A stretch of DNA of 64,000 bases from Chrysomallon squamiferum (Eukaryota > Mollusca > Gastropoda > Neomphalida > Peltospiridae), in assembly GCA_012295275.1 (NCBI GenBank), contig CM022665.1, positions 4,853,667 through 4,917,666 on the forward strand. Reading direction: 5' to 3'. Numbering within the stretch: the first letter of the stretch is position 1; every line of letters starts with the position of its first letter. Of the stretch, positions 38,847-51,101 are shown in pieces. Made by a program: the position numbers and the translations under genes. Under the pieces are notes generated by a model. That model worked only from the letters and a program-made list of their open reading frames with translations, made no database searches and was not told where the DNA came from.

Positions 38847-39648
38847 TATTATTATTATTTTTTTTTTTTCCTACCACTTGTCAGGTAACCTGGAAAAAAC
38901 TGGAAAGATTTGTCTGTTTCTCTGGTTAAGATACAAAGTCATAACTAACATTGGTAGATAGGTTAGTAAAGCTGAATTCAGTTTTTTTTTATTACGCTTC
39001 AATGTATCCAGCTATACAAATTTAATAGTGTTATTTCGCAGCATAACGTAATTAGCTGTGTTTTGAGTTTCATACTTATTTAAGAAAGTCATAGTAAATG
39101 TATAGTTCTGAGACCACCGATGTCACCTTTTACATACAACTAACGTTTCCTAAATGTTGTAAAACGTAGACTTCATTATTATCAGTCAGCATCATTATCT
39201 TATTAGTGTAAAGGCTAAAATAATAAAATAACGAAAATAAAGAAATATTTAGTAAAAATATAACTAACGGGTAAAAATATATATTTAAAAATTGCAGAAC
39301 ACGCAAAGAAGTGGACATCCTCTGTAAACAAGGTTTATCTAGCGGTTTGAAATTCGGCGTCTTAAATTTACTTTCTTATAGTTTTAATTTACTATATAAT
39401 AAAAATAGGTAGCTTGTAGACAAAAAAAACGTAGAAATGTTTCTTCAACGGAAATTAAAAAAAAAAAAAAATAATAATAATAATTGGGTCTTATATAAAA
39501 CAACAATTAATTAATTAATAACAATGAATTAATAATTAAAACGTACTCACTCTTCATCGGCTGGATTCAGAGGGGGTAGTTCCATTGGTTCAACTGTTGA
39601 TGACTTAATACCAGTTCTCACTGTAAGGATGCCTTTATTAGAAGTCAT
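18791..39648 (-). CDS. TRPA1: TRPA-family (TRPA1-like) cation channel, complete gene
   Basis: 26 exons join in frame from the ATG at 39648 to the TAA at 18793-18791, giving 1242 aa (human TRPA1 1119). The order is a short N-terminus, about 16 ankyrin repeats, a pre-S1 linker, S1-S6 with a pore loop, a TRP-like helix and a C-terminal coiled coil. The family forms tetrameric plasma-membrane Ca/Na channels that respond to irritants, temperature or mechanical stimuli, mainly in sensory cells. Ankyrin number, the S6 signature ILIMNLLVGLAVDDI and the post-S6 helix identify the family. Whether it belongs to the TRPA1 clade proper or the basal TRPA clade cannot be settled by eye. Introns run from 0.3 to 3.2 kb; the larger ones carry microsatellites and one DNA-transposon relic. 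Exon coordinates are in the segment entries. HDAC8 lies upstream on the same strand. Confidence 0.9.
19081..19275. repeat. Decayed GTACT-type simple repeat in TRPA intron 25
   Basis: About 190 bp dominated by variants of tactgtactg and ttgtattgtact at 5-10-bp spacing. It looks like an old satellite or microsatellite, much mutated. Confidence 0.5.
22650..22830. repeat. Decayed minisatellite in TRPA intron 19
   Basis: Four or five diverged units of about 30-40 bp, each with catccactgt or tccgttgtca followed by an AATAATAT-like tail (around 22680, 22698, 22736, 22770, 22800). Confidence 0.5.
23970..24431. mobile_element. Non-autonomous pogo/Tigger-like DNA transposon relic
   Basis: About 460 bp in TRPA intron 17, bounded by inverted termini: ttgaccctcaatttcac at 23971 and, on the other strand, ttgacccttgatttcatgg ending at 24429. 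Degenerate similarity continues inward about 80 bp, to AAAATCAC blocks on both arms. The left arm holds a 10-bp perfect hairpin (caagattttg/caaaatcttg, 24001-24031). Termini of this TTGACCCT type are known from pogo/Tigger elements. No transposase frame remains. Confidence 0.6.
25242..25400 (-). repeat. Tandem triplication of the TRPA exon 16 acceptor and exon start
   Basis: A 54-56-bp unit occurs three times (about 25242-25295, 25296-25351, 25352-25400). The left unit contains the real acceptor (ATATTTCAG) and the first 27 bases of exon 16. The middle unit repeats ATATTTCAG|GGATATTGC and the right unit ATATATCAG|AGATGTAG. Anchor blocks (ccct/ctct before ga-atatataaa) sit at 25267, 25321 and 25377. 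The right unit is also followed by GTATGTATG, a donor-like sequence. Confidence 0.85.
29339..29420. repeat. Poly-A tract in TRPA intron 9
   Basis: About 80 bases that are almost entirely A on the plus strand, inside the intron between exons 9 and 10. It may be the tail of an old retroposed sequence, though nothing recognisable precedes it. Confidence 0.9.
33383..33418 (-). other. TRPA mini-exon 5 (36 bp, candidate cassette)
   Basis: A 36-base exon preceded by AAAAATTTCAG and followed by GTATGT, encoding EPSRPVHAHHDT. Neighbouring exons are both phase 0, so the protein stays in frame with or without it. It falls in the insertion between the second and third ankyrin cores. Confidence 0.55.
35985..36048 (-). 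pseudogene. Duplicated 3' end of TRPA exon 2 with intact donor
   Basis: The last 64 bases of exon 2 and the donor GTAAAC are repeated 209 bases downstream inside intron 2. The flanking TG arrays and a gtttgcctgcatgtgtatat block are copied too (35896 versus 36099). The frame is intact and encodes MKRVESSEALNLTLHQ as in the real exon. At one codon ACG has become ATG. The upstream edge runs into a CA-rich tract (minus strand) without a normal pyrimidine tract, so it is probably a decoy donor rather than an exon. Confidence 0.8.
36050..36190. repeat. (TG)n arrays framing the exon 2 duplication
   Basis: TG arrays at about 36050-36102 and 36162-36190, with shorter ones at about 35881-35899 and 35963-35980, lie at the edges of each duplicated unit. 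They are the likely recombination substrate. Confidence 0.9.
36194..36376 (-). other. Alternative TRPA first exon (in-frame start joined to exon 2)
   Basis: Reading upstream across the exon 2 acceptor stays open, with an ATG at 36376 (A at -3, G at +4). It would begin the protein MDLDDSISGLYR and run directly into the exon 2 sequence KNSDAST. This gives a 1221-residue isoform if transcription starts within intron 1. The frame match between this extension and exon 2 is exact. Retention of intronic sequence by chance cannot be excluded. Confidence 0.4.
37106..37260. repeat. (TTTA)n-(TTA)n-(TA)n-poly(T) block in TRPA intron 1
   Basis: Compound simple-sequence block of about 155 bp. Confidence 0.93.
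37896..38165. repeat. 107-bp tandem duplication in TRPA intron 1
   Basis: The segment starting gatgcatcaagacata at 37896 recurs at 38003 with few changes, including the blocks ctaaaataaatacatgga and gggggacacac. A partial third copy, interrupted by CA and TA runs, follows to about 38165. Confidence 0.8.
38680..38870. repeat. (TTA)n block in TRPA intron 1
   Basis: About 190 bp of interrupted TTA repeats. The long Leu/Ile/Tyr frames across it are artefacts. Confidence 0.95.
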
Positions 39649-39994
39649 TGCGAATCATCTAAAACGAAGCATAAAACAAAAACGGATTGTTTTGTACTTT
39701 AACCCTTGTTCATCAATAATAAGTGTAACTTTTGAGCCGAATTAGACCCAGAGGCTGATCTTCTTCTCTCCTAACGCGGGCCCTGTTTATTGTGCAGGTG
39801 CCATTCCTTTCTGCTCAGGACTTGGATCATGTTGTCGCATTGGGTGCTGAGAACATCAGAATGTAAGAACAAAATTCATATGTATAGTAAATTCACCGAC
39901 ACTGATTAATTTATAAACATCCGCATGATATGAGATTAATATTTAATACAAAAATAAATAAAGATGAACTATCGAACAGCGTAAAACAGTTTAC

Positions 39995-40000
<6 letters not shown>

Positions 40001-40050
<50 letters not shown>
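40001..40050. repeat. (CT)n microsatellite
   Basis: CT array of about 50 bp with one GT interruption. Confidence 0.95.
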
Positions 40051-40537
40051 GCTTTCAGATATGAATATAATTGTTATTTTTGATATAGTGTCCTTTCAAA
40101 GAAAACAAATAATAAAATAATAATAAGTGGCAATAAATAAATATATAAAGTGTTAAAAAAAACAACAATATAAAACCCCGCTTCACACATCCCAGGTTTC
40201 AGATTTGAGCGCCTGGTTGAATGGTAATTATATTTTATGATAATCTAATCATGCTTCCAGCATTCAGTATTTATTCTACCAATAATTACTGTAATTTCCA
40301 TTATTAATCAGCATGGAATATTAACGCTGTTGTGCTTAATCAGTTGTTTCGTGGTGTGATATGTCAAGGTTACATTCTTGTTATTTATTTCACATATGCG
40401 GCTGTGTGTGTGTGTGCGTGCGTGTGGTGATGTTGTTGTTGTTATTATTATTATTGCTGTTGTTACTGTTGTGGTTTTCTTTTAGTTTTGCAACTAATTT
40501 CTTCTACCATTATGATGTCACAATCTTTTTTCTTTTG

Positions 40538-40540
40538 TGA

Positions 40541-40573
<33 letters not shown>

Positions 40574-40593
40574 TATATTATTATTATTATTAT

Positions 40594-40648
<55 letters not shown>

Positions 40649-40701
40649 GTTACTGTTACTGTTACTATTACTATTACTATTACTATTACTATTATTATTA
40701 T
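40538..40701. repeat. (ATA)n/(TTA)n block
   Basis: Runs of AAT and TTA repeats facing each other around 40570-40620, followed by a TTACTA variant. The block could fold back on itself. Confidence 0.9.
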
Positions 40702-40964
40702 AAACGTCTATTCACTTGTGTATGGCTGACTACAAAATATAACAATGTAAAGAACAAAAACTAAAAAAAACCTGATGGAATTAAAAGATTCACACGTTTG
40801 CAGTAGACTAACAGTTTAAATGTTATACAACCTATACATCATAGTCTTGTATATTCGGACGTCTTTATCTATTATTATCGACATCATCATAATCTTCATC
40901 TTCATCACTATTAACATCAGACATCATCATCATAACTATTATTACTATTATTATTACTTGTTAC

Positions 40965-41014
<50 letters not shown>

Positions 41015-41621
41015 CACTTACCTCAAAAGTTTGCTGACATGAAAGTATACAGCGTGTATCATACTGCAGACATACTTTCCTAAGAGGCTTTAAATGAAAA
41101 TCAGATCAAGAAACCTTCATAAAAAAAAAAATATTACAAAGCTAAGGTGGTTTAAAACAAAAATTGATTTTTCTCCTTTTGTTATTACGAAGCCGTTGCT
41201 ACAGTAAATATATGGTAAACAAATGCATCGATCCAACACTAAAATGCCCTAAGTTAATTGTGTCAGAAGGTATATTTGATGAAAGCAGCAGTAAATGTGG
41301 AATGCGAAGTGTATTTTTAAGTGTAATGTTTGGGCAGACCAGGGATACAAATTACAGCATGGGAAATGTTAGATATTTACAATATTTAGGGGTAAACTGA
41401 GATAGCGTATTGAGGCTGAGTTTGAAACCAACCCGTGAACGAATGATATTCATTTTGTATGAAACAGTTTTTTTTTTTAATTATTATTAAAACAATCAGG
41501 TGTTATTGTTTTATTTCTTCTTCCATTTTTTATTTTTATTTTTTTTTTTATTATTATTATTTTTTTTAATCGTTACCATGAAGTGTAATACCAGGAATTA
41601 TATAGAAATATTATTATTATA

Positions 41622-41664
<43 letters not shown>

Positions 41665-41989
41665 ATTTTAACGTCAGTGACGACTGCCGGAAAAACCGTG
41701 ATTCTAAAATATATTTCCGAAAATTAATTTTCTGTCAAAACTCTCATAAATTTCTGTTTTATTTCCGGAATTTTGAATCACTTTACAACTAACGCTGGAC
41801 AATTATCGATATATGAGGGAAAAGAAGTAAAAGAAAAAAAAAAAAAAAAAAAAACGGAAATGAGAACTACGTAAGATTATGACAATTAATGTTATTTCCA
41901 GTATACAGATAAATAAAGTTACGTTTGTATCACCAGTGCGGACGAAAATTAAAATAAAACTGAAAAAATTTAAGTAATCGAAGAAATTA

Positions 41990-42023
<34 letters not shown>

Positions 42024-43519
42024 TGAAAAACAAATAAAACAACCACGAATGGTCACGAAAAAATTGCCCCAGTCGCTTATATTATACATCTGCTCTCTTA
42101 AGTAGAACGAAAGATTGGTCCAGGATTTATTGTCTCCAGCAGTTTTCTATATCCACCAATATTTTTCTACTTAAAACTAAATATATATATTACATTTTTA
42201 TATTTATATATACTACAAATATATCATTTTTGTAATTATACTGAAACAGTAGTATGCCTGCTCTGTTTAGAAGTGCGATTACGGTCATTTTGTTTGCTTT
42301 TTATTACTGTCTGTTTCAGCAACAATGTGAACTTGCAGATATCAGCACTTGTGTCCATCACTGGCAACAAATCCGATTAATTATTAAATAACAATTACTC
42401 CATTGTTGTTTCACACCACCACATAAATATTTAAAGCCTTGCTAAACTAATCAGTCATGTAACAGGCTAAAAATACACATTTTGACTTTAGTTAAAATAT
42501 TAATGACAATAATAACAACAAAAACAACAACAGGATAAAAGGTTAATACGTATGTTGCCTTTATTAAAGACAATACTAACAATGGTAACAAGAACAGCAA
42601 CAAAAACAACAACTGGATAAAAGCTTACGTATTTTGTCTCTGTCAAATTATTAAATAAATAAAACATGAAATTAATAAATTAATCATAATTTAACTAACT
42701 TGTCACTTAACAGGTTCATTGGTATATGTACTTATTTTTTGCTGTAATTATTTTGCAAGCATACAGTTAAATAAAGGACCTCTTTTCTGACTCTTGTCAA
42801 TATTTGAGTTGTTTCTTCTTTCCTTTTTGTATACTGATGTAAACTATCTTGTTATAATTGATGCAATAAATTTCTTCATATAACCAACATAACTTAAAAT
42901 AACTTTTGCTGTCTTACACATTTTTGATGCAGAATAAAAATAAATGACACATAATTAATGTGAACAGATTATTAACATTAAAAATATAAACATTCAACGT
43001 ATTTAAATATATTTAACTTAAACAGAACATCTAAAACCATCTTGCTATTTCTTATACTGACTATTCAGAAATTGATGTCTAACAGAAGTACAAGATGTAA
43101 TTCAATTAATTATTCAGGTTAAAAATATGTTAATAGGTCTACGTCAATGTATTTTATTCTGGAAGTGATGATGCATAAATGGATATTATTTGTATTATAA
43201 TTTATAAACTGATGGATTTCAATCCATATTTCTAGATTTGTTTTTGTATCTCTTACAAAACAAATATTAGTTAATTTTTTTCTTCAACTTTTGCATCAAC
43301 ATCAAATATTTTATTAGAACTTATTATACAATTGTAGCACCATTCATGTTTGATAACTGTAAACTGTCATAGTTCATGTAAATTACAATCAGTACATTCA
43401 TATATGCTTATTTTAACATCACTGAAAAATGTTTAAACTTGAAGAAAAAACATTTCTTTTAAACTTTTAATAATTATTAAAATAATGCAGTGATGAAAAT
43501 GGAAAAGTGACAGCACATC

Positions 43520-44603
43520 TTAAGAAATATTCTCCAAATTTTCTGAAAAAGAAAACAAACATATATATAACAGAAATTAGAAAAGTAATAATAAAAATTA
43601 AATTATGATGTAACATGTGGTTAATGAATGATTATGAATGCTACAATTCTTACAATGTGCAAAATTAATACAAAAGACAAATAATTAAAACATTACAAAA
43701 CAAAGAAGGTAATATTTACAAGAATTGGCCATTTTGATACAAACAACATATTTACAAGAATGGCACATTTTCCTTTATTCTGAAAATACTGAAATAATCA
43801 TCTTGATCCAAAATATACATTTGTTTCCTGTTGTAAGATATTTAAATTAAAAAAACAGTTTTCTTTGCTTGCACATTAACTGAATCAATAAGGAAATGTT
43901 AAATTTAAAATCACTCACTCATAACATCCTGATACACTTTTGTTAAGTATCCCTTAGCATTGTAATCTTTCCTGTTACCTATGTTTATTGACATCTCATA
44001 GCTTGGTCCATATTTCATGAAGTACTGAATGAATAATAATTGTATATCTGCATCTACACACTTAATTTACACTTACACACACACGTTCATGCACAGGCAC
44101 ACAAACACACACACTATTGCACATCACACATACAAAAACTCTCATGCACAGACACACATACACACACAGATTCACATTCATAAGGAAAAAATAATATCAA
44201 AATAAGAAATGGCTATTCTGTGACATTCTCTCTTAAACAGATGTGTCTTGTTTACGTTTTCTTCTTTTGTTTCTTATTCAGATTTTAACTGCCTGGGCAT
44301 AGTGTATGAAAGTAAATAGTTTTGTTGCTTGAAAATAGATCACATGCAAGATTTGTTGTTAAACAAAAATTAATATTAATGATTACACTTTGTTTTAATA
44401 TATAAAAGCTATCACTGGTAACTATCTGAATGCAGGATACAGGTATTAAGAACTACTTACTTCATGGTCTGGAATATCTAAAGGTAGTTTTTTACCTACT
44501 ACCAGGCTTGTCAAGAAGGTCCAGCATTTTGCTGTATTGCAGTAATTGTAACCACCTATTAAACAAGATGATAATATAAATAATCTATAATAAGATATAC
44601 ATC

Positions 44604-44637
<34 letters not shown>

Positions 44638-47600
44638 AAAGTATATTTAATTGCATCATTCTGAGAACAGTTTTGACATAAAGTTCTGGGATGCTACGAA
44701 TCCTGCTGTTATAAAATTAAAGGTGACTGATATAGATTTGGAACTTATTTCACACTCAGAATGTCACATCCTAGGGACTGGAAAGGACAATTAATACTCG
44801 GATTTCTTCAGTAGTGTAAATGGAATGCAAGATTAAAAACATCTGAAAAAGAAAAAAAAGTTAAAATAACAAACCTCCACCTACAAGTAGCAAAGGCAAA
44901 TTCCAGTCAAGTAAAAACTTAACACAGTGTCCTAGACTCATGTGTGTTAGATTGAAGGAATCCATTGGATCACCTGCCAGACCATCTGCTCCACACTGAC
45001 ACACAACGGCTTCAGGATGGAATCTGTTCTTGATGTTTGACATTATTCTATGCACATATAAAAACAGTCAATATTTTTTACTTTAAAAACAGATGTTGCT
45101 TTTGTATTAAAAAAAAATAGAAATAAAAGAAATAAAAAAATTTGTTTTATTCTTTTTAAAATTTTCAGCACTGAAACAAACAAAAGAACTGATAATAATC
45201 TGATTATTTTTATTTACCTACTCAAACCTTTCGCATTCCACTTTAAAACAATATTCTTGTACTTTTAATATTATTTTACTTGACCAGCAAGTTAAAAGTA
45301 AATAATACTGGTATTTAGTTTTAAAACTATATCAGTACTAAAAAGACAATATGTAGAGATGATTCACAGAGAATATATACACAGTCCTCCAAATGTATTT
45401 CTCTGTCGAGCATTAGAATTTGTCCAGACAGTGTTTGATTCCTTTTAACATACTCACGATAATGTTCTGTAATAATATTTTTATCATTTAAACTGACCTT
45501 GTGAACAAAGTTACCAACTCTGGATCATGCAATCCATCCAGCAGAGGGACATTAACACTGTAGTATTTACCTCTACCAATACCAATGTCTTCAATAGAAC
45601 CCGTACCTAGAGGAAGGAAATAACAATACCAGACAAGATGAACCTTGTGTATAATACAGAAATTTATTTTATAAATTTGATTCTATCAGATTAGATTTGA
45701 ATATGGGTGCTACATGATTACCCACCTGATTAATGAAATGCATAATTTACAAACTAAAATCCTAAAATGAACAGATAAATGCAAAATTAATTACACAGAA
45801 TAATAACACTAATACCAAAAAGATCAATGATTTACAAATATGCTCACTATATAAAAATAAATTAACATAACTGAATAATGAAACAGATAAATATGAAAAG
45901 AGTACTGAAATATATAAAACGTACCAGGAAAGAAACCAGGAGTGTATTTGTGAAATGAAACTGTCAAAACTTTAGCAGTTGAACAGAAAGCATCTTCCAC
46001 ACCTGCAACAACAACAAAATAATTGTCCAGAGATAGAAACTGTCCCATGTAAACCCTCATAATTAAATATAGATTTTTCTAATGAATGAATGGGATTTTC
46101 TTTTCTTCTTTTTTTTTTTAACAGTTAGGTTGAGACAAAAATATAAACTCAGTAAATTTTTAGTGAGTAAATATAGTTCCCATGACAGATCTAGATATTT
46201 ATTTTTAATTATGTTTTCATTTGACTAATCAATTACAATTTATGGTAATTGCATAGCATTTATTGCAGAAATGAAATGAAATGATCACATATATATAAAC
46301 AACTGAAAAAAACGCCCACCTTAAACTGCCTTAAGGGTGAGAATTCTTCTCTAATATAATTTCAGAAGGTTAATGAGCTTAATTATTTGTCATGGGAAAG
46401 AGAATATATGTTCACTAATTTGAGTGTCCAAGCTGGACTTAAAAAATAGGCATTTAGGGAGAAGTGAGAAACTTTATAAATAAATGAGCTTTTGTGAAGA
46501 GGAAATAAGACAACAAGCCAAATATTTATTTAAACACACAACAGAAACTATAATTTTCTTATTTTCAGAGTCTTGCTGAAATCAAACCAAACAATGTCTG
46601 ATCCATTCCTCGGAAATCCTCATCAAGTCATTACATGTTAAAAGAACAGCAGAGTAAAGTACAAAAGGGCAAAGATTTCACCCATATGACCCCTGAATTT
46701 TCATCTTCAACTTGTCTTATTATATAAGAATACTATCATTATAATTCTGGTGAGTAAAATGTAATATGACTGAAAACGGAAATAAAATCTGGTTTGCAAC
46801 AAACTTAAGTATTAAATAAAACACTAAGATTGAATTTATACCACCAGTGCATCTTACACCAACCAGGAATAATCATCAATTTCTAAAACATTAACTGAAC
46901 TTTTTGTAACAATATTTGTTTTTGACTCTCTATTATTATATTGTATTATACAGTCAAACAACTTACCATCCCCATGATGTAAATCTAGATCAACATAGAC
47001 GACTCTGTGAAATCTCTCACGCAGTTTTGTGATTCCAAGAACTATATCATTAATATAACAAAATCCACTTGCAGAATCCCTAGAAAGAAAGTGCATAATT
47101 ATTTTATTACATTTACACACACAGAATTATAATAACATTCCTTAGCCCATTAATGTGTAAATACAAAATACAGATCAGAAAGTTTTCAAAACTAAAGAGT
47201 AATTACTCATTTAGAATAGGGGTTTTCTTTTTTCTTTGGATGATTAATAAAAGGCTCATTTCAAAAGTGCAACACAGGTTATAATGTCAGTGATCTTAAG
47301 GTCACTGACAACAAATTAATATTTGATATATTCTTGGTTGTTAAGAACAATTTTCAAAATATCATGAATATTTAAAAAATGTGAGACTGAAGTTAATAAG
47401 TCTACCTTTTAGCATGATGCCAGCCTCCAAACCAATTAATGGCCACTTCAGCATCATTATTGATCAAACTTTCAGCAGCTGCTATTGTTCCTCCAGCAAT
47501 AAGGACAGCACATTTGTAAATACCAAATTGCCCTGGACAATCATATGCTGTTGATATAAATTTAAATAATTAATTATTAAATAAAACAGTATATGGAGAT

Positions 47601-48663
47601 TGTTTTTTTGTCTTTTTTAAATCATACATTTTAAAACTGATTCATTAATAATATAGAAATAATGATGTTTACTAAATTACTAACTTAGTAACTATCTTAA
47701 CTTTTATTTCTTTGGATTTAATAATAAAGATTTTGAGATATATGTATATATGTATTATTTAAGTGATTGGAAATAATGTATTCCTACCAAGTCCATATAA
47801 TTCAGCTTCTTCTTCATATGCCTCTTCATCTTCTTGTTCACTGACTTTTTTCAGACAATCTAAATAACCTTCAGAATGAAAAGCCATAATTTCAATCATG
47901 GTTGCCTCCCTTGGTGGGCAAATCCTAAAACAATATTTTAAAGAAAAAGAAAAGAAAAAAAAAAAAAAGAAAAGAAACAGAAGAATCATAAAGGTAAATT
48001 CATGTTCTAATGTGCCAGTGATTTTAAAATGATCATTTAAAAACTACCATAATTGAGACAACTATGTGCCTTAGTGTTAATGTCTTAAAACAATACTTAA
48101 AAATATCAAGTAACTGCAACTTAAAAACAAAGTTTAAAAATAAAATACAGGCCTACTATTTAATTCATCAAATTATTGGATGATTTTACTAGATATGATT
48201 ATAGTACTTTAATGGAACAGCTAATCTTGCATTCAAGAAAACATGTACTTTCATCCTAGCACAATTAAGTCTATTTAACAGAAAACACTGTGTGGACAAT
48301 CACTGAATCAGGCAATAATAAAATAATATTCCCTATCTTCTTTTCCTTAAATATGTGTACACAGTGTACAGACTTGTAAAATATAAATAATAATTAAAAA
48401 TTGTTCTATTATTTGGCATATTGCAGAAACAACTTAACAAGTATCTATAAATCTACAGCCACACACATAAAATTATTGCTTACTGCATATGTGATTTACT
48501 TACTTTACATACTTCAATAATCCAAAGCATTCTATTAATTTATGAATCATGCTGGCCTATAGAAATTAAAATAAAATAAAGTCTGACATGTTAAACAACC
48601 ATGTATTCATAATGATTGTTACACAATTAATAATTATTGTGAATAGAGTTAGTTAAAATATAT

Positions 48664-48698
<35 letters not shown>

Positions 48699-49000
48699 TT
48701 AATAATTATATATCAAATCACAGTAATGATACGATTAATGTTTACAGTTTATTTTTGATTTTTGAACACTGTTCTAAAATTTACCCTCGATGGAATCCGC
48801 GACAGAGAGTCACAACGTTGAACATATTCTCCACTAAAAATGTATGTGACACGCCGTTTGGAAAGACAAGCGTCTCTAGTCTTTAAATTACTACTGTTAG
48901 TGTTACCCTCGTCCTTGGCTCCATTATTATTTTCTGGCTTTGATTCATCTTTTTCTTCAATTTCAGGGTCTTTGGAATCACATGAATTGTTATCTGCCAT
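43520..49000 (-). CDS. HDAC8: Histone deacetylase 8
   Basis: Eleven exons (49000-48785, 48556-48504, 47924-47788, 47547-47406, 47079-46967, 46002-45925, 45606-45498, 45047-44875, 44555-44461, 44024-43919, 43542-43520) join in frame to 414 aa (human 377). The extra length is an acidic, Asn-rich N-terminus of about 45 residues. This is a class I zinc deacetylase that removes acyl groups from lysines, including cohesin SMC3, in nucleus and cytosol. Visible catalytic residues are the His pair at 179/180 (GGWHHAK), zinc ligands Asp215, His217 (DLDLHHGD) and Asp304 ([10 protein letters not shown]), and the transition-state Tyr343 (GGGGYN). The HDAC8 landmarks [18 protein letters not shown] and YTPGFFPG are present. 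Ser74 in RASM matches the PKA site Ser39 of human HDAC8. The tail is short, as expected for HDAC8 rather than HDAC1/2/3. The start is the first ATG in exon 1. Confidence 0.93.
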
Positions 49001-49070
49001 GTTTCAAATATACTCTCGTAACGATATTAAGAAAACATATTTTCTGACGTTTTCGAATAGCCTGTCAAAA

Positions 49071-49078
49071 TTCCCGCC
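49071..49078 (-). promoter_or_regulatory. Candidate E2F/YY1-type site in HDAC8 promoter
   Basis: Minus-strand ATGGCGGGAA (E2F-type GGCGGGAA overlapping a YY1-like ATGGCGG) lies about 71-80 bases upstream of the HDAC8 ATG. It is a G/C-rich patch in otherwise AT-rich DNA. Supported by motif and position only. Confidence 0.35.
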
Positions 49079-49506
49079 ATTACATTATCTCCCCTTATAC
49101 TTTTTCCGTGATATTAATTTCATCCCTTAGAAAATGGAGAACTTCGTTAGTTGAAATAGATTTTATTAAAAGTTTAATTGAATTCTTTGGTCATTTCATA
49201 ATATTGCAGATTATCAGATTTCAAACAATATAAACGAATGTTTATATTATGGCTAACATTTTGATATCTAAAATTACTTTTACTTTATTCCGTTTTCTTC
49301 TTATCATTGTCGTTTCAAGCAATAAAATTATTTGTTATAGTGTTTAAAATATTGTTTGTTTCTTTTCTTTTTTTCGTGTGTGTGTGTGTTTTGATAGCTA
49401 TAAAAATATTTACCACTGTCAAGAACCAGACGATAAAACAACACCTATTAAGGCATGAGGTAACTGAATTAATTTGATTTGATGACTGTATTAACGTCAT
49501 GGTTAT

Positions 49507-49558
<52 letters not shown>

Positions 49559-51055
49559 TTTAAATTTAAAAAAAAAAATGATTGGTAAATAAGTAAGGAA
49601 ATAAATAAATTAAATACTAATATAGGTTTTTATAACAATTAGAGAAGAAAGTTCAAACTGTTACCAGATTAAGGTGAAATATGAGGACAGAGTTTGTCGA
49701 CACTAACAAAACTATCCCTGGCACGACGATTTCCATTGGTCAAAATTGTTACGGCCATTACTTATCACGGAAGTTATTTTAGTGGATATAATTTCGCTCG
49801 CGCATATAACGCTGGATTTGCCGTTATGGCTGTTTTATTTTTTTTTTTTTTTTTTTTAAATTATTATTTCCTTATGGCGAACTCTTTATCAAAGCGTAAC
49901 AACTTAATTTCGTCCGGCACTTCTGGGAGTGAAAGTGTAAAATTATGGCGCATCCTCGTTTCATGCCAGCAGACAATTTTTGCTTATCATGACTTGTAAA
50001 TGGTACATATCTCTGGCCTGACTAATATATCAAACGTAATCGTACTGATAACCACATTTTACTATTTTATCATCGTTTGTTGATTAAATATGTAAATACG
50101 TTTAGTCACAATTTATAGAATGTGTGTGTGTGTGTGTGTGTGGAGTGTGTGTGGGAATAGGTACTGGCACAGAACATTTAATCTTGGAACAATAACTGTC
50201 CTTTCTTTCGTATGTTATAGATCTTTTTTTACAAAAAGATAGCCACAATGAAAAAATAAAATAATGTTTCTATATATATTCCAACAAAAGTTATGGCTGA
50301 TAATGATCTCCCAATTTTTCAATAAAAAAACAAAAACCCTAAAACAATCATATTCCTAATTTTGCCAGATCATACCTTTCAAAAATGTATAGACGGAAGC
50401 ATTTAAAATAATTATAGATACCGTTTAATTTTTTCAGATTATCCCTTTCTCAGATCTGAGCTAGCAGCTTACCAAAATTATCTCTTAGGCCCCAAAATTG
50501 GATGACATTTTGACCTTTTTCTCTCAATGCCTAATCATAACCCGATTTTTATAACTGAAACAATTTTTTGTATAGAATGAAAAAAAAAAAAATGTGTAAA
50601 AAGTTGTGTCAACACAAACTTCAAACCACACCACGGTAGGGTAGGTTGACGGGGGGGGGGGGGTCAGGCCACATGCAGTGCAACATACAGTTCACCTCAC
50701 CAACCTATTCTGATACAGCACTATGCTTATAAAGCTAAGTATGTGTCAGGTAGTATTTCTCAAGGAAATCTTCATTCGTGCCAGTTTATTAGGTTCTTAC
50801 CAAAAAGCCTTTTTCTTTTCATTTCCTTCCAACGGATTTTTATTTATTATTTTATTTTATTTTATTTTATCGAAGAAAGGCTTTTATGAAAACGTTTAAT
50901 TATTCACTAGAATAAATTGAAATGTAGGACAAAAACAAATTAATGTTAAAGTCAAACTCATTAAACTACGCAACACAGCTATCACAAAATACTTCCAGTG
51001 AAATCGATAACGTCAGCTTCTACGAACCTAAATATGAGTATTTTTTAACATCTGG

Positions 51056-51058
<3 letters not shown>

Positions 51059-51100
<42 letters not shown>
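51059..51100. repeat. (CA)n microsatellite
   Basis: CA array of about 42 bp. Confidence 0.95.

Positions 51101-51101
<1 letters not shown>

Larger units (their letters stand above)
36194..39648 (-). other. TRPA exons 1-2: N-terminal region
   Basis: Exon 1 is 39648-39551 (ATG to a GA|GTGAGT donor). Exon 2 is 36341-36194 (after TCTTTACAG, ending CATCAG|GTAAAC). The junction forms a Glu codon and keeps frame. Together they encode residues 1-82, which precede the first ankyrin repeat and have no recognised domain. The 3.2-kb intron between them contains a TTTA/TTA/TA/poly-T block, a 190-bp TTA block and a 107-bp tandem duplication. Confidence 0.75.
39649..43519. other. Intergenic region upstream of TRPA, downstream of HDAC8
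   Basis: 3.9 kb with CT (40001-40050) and TTA (about 40538-40701, 40961-41013) arrays and poly-T/poly-A tracts. It presumably contains the TRPA promoter next to 39648 and the HDAC8 3' UTR below 43520. A diverged duplication of about 90 bp lies around 42500-42640 (caacaaaaacaacaac...ggataaaa blocks). No supported gene. Confidence 0.6.

Noticed and set aside
38669-38929. Leu/Ile/Tyr/Asn homopolymer frames at TTA arrays (also about 30628-30895, 40488-40703, 58267-58759)
   Set aside because: Artefacts of trinucleotide repeats read in three frames; several lie in introns of the TRPA gene.
50650-50664. Run of about 13 G (also G tracts at 789-798, 2585-2598, 7620-7630)
   Set aside because: Single homopolymers rather than four spaced G runs; too little for a quadruplex claim.
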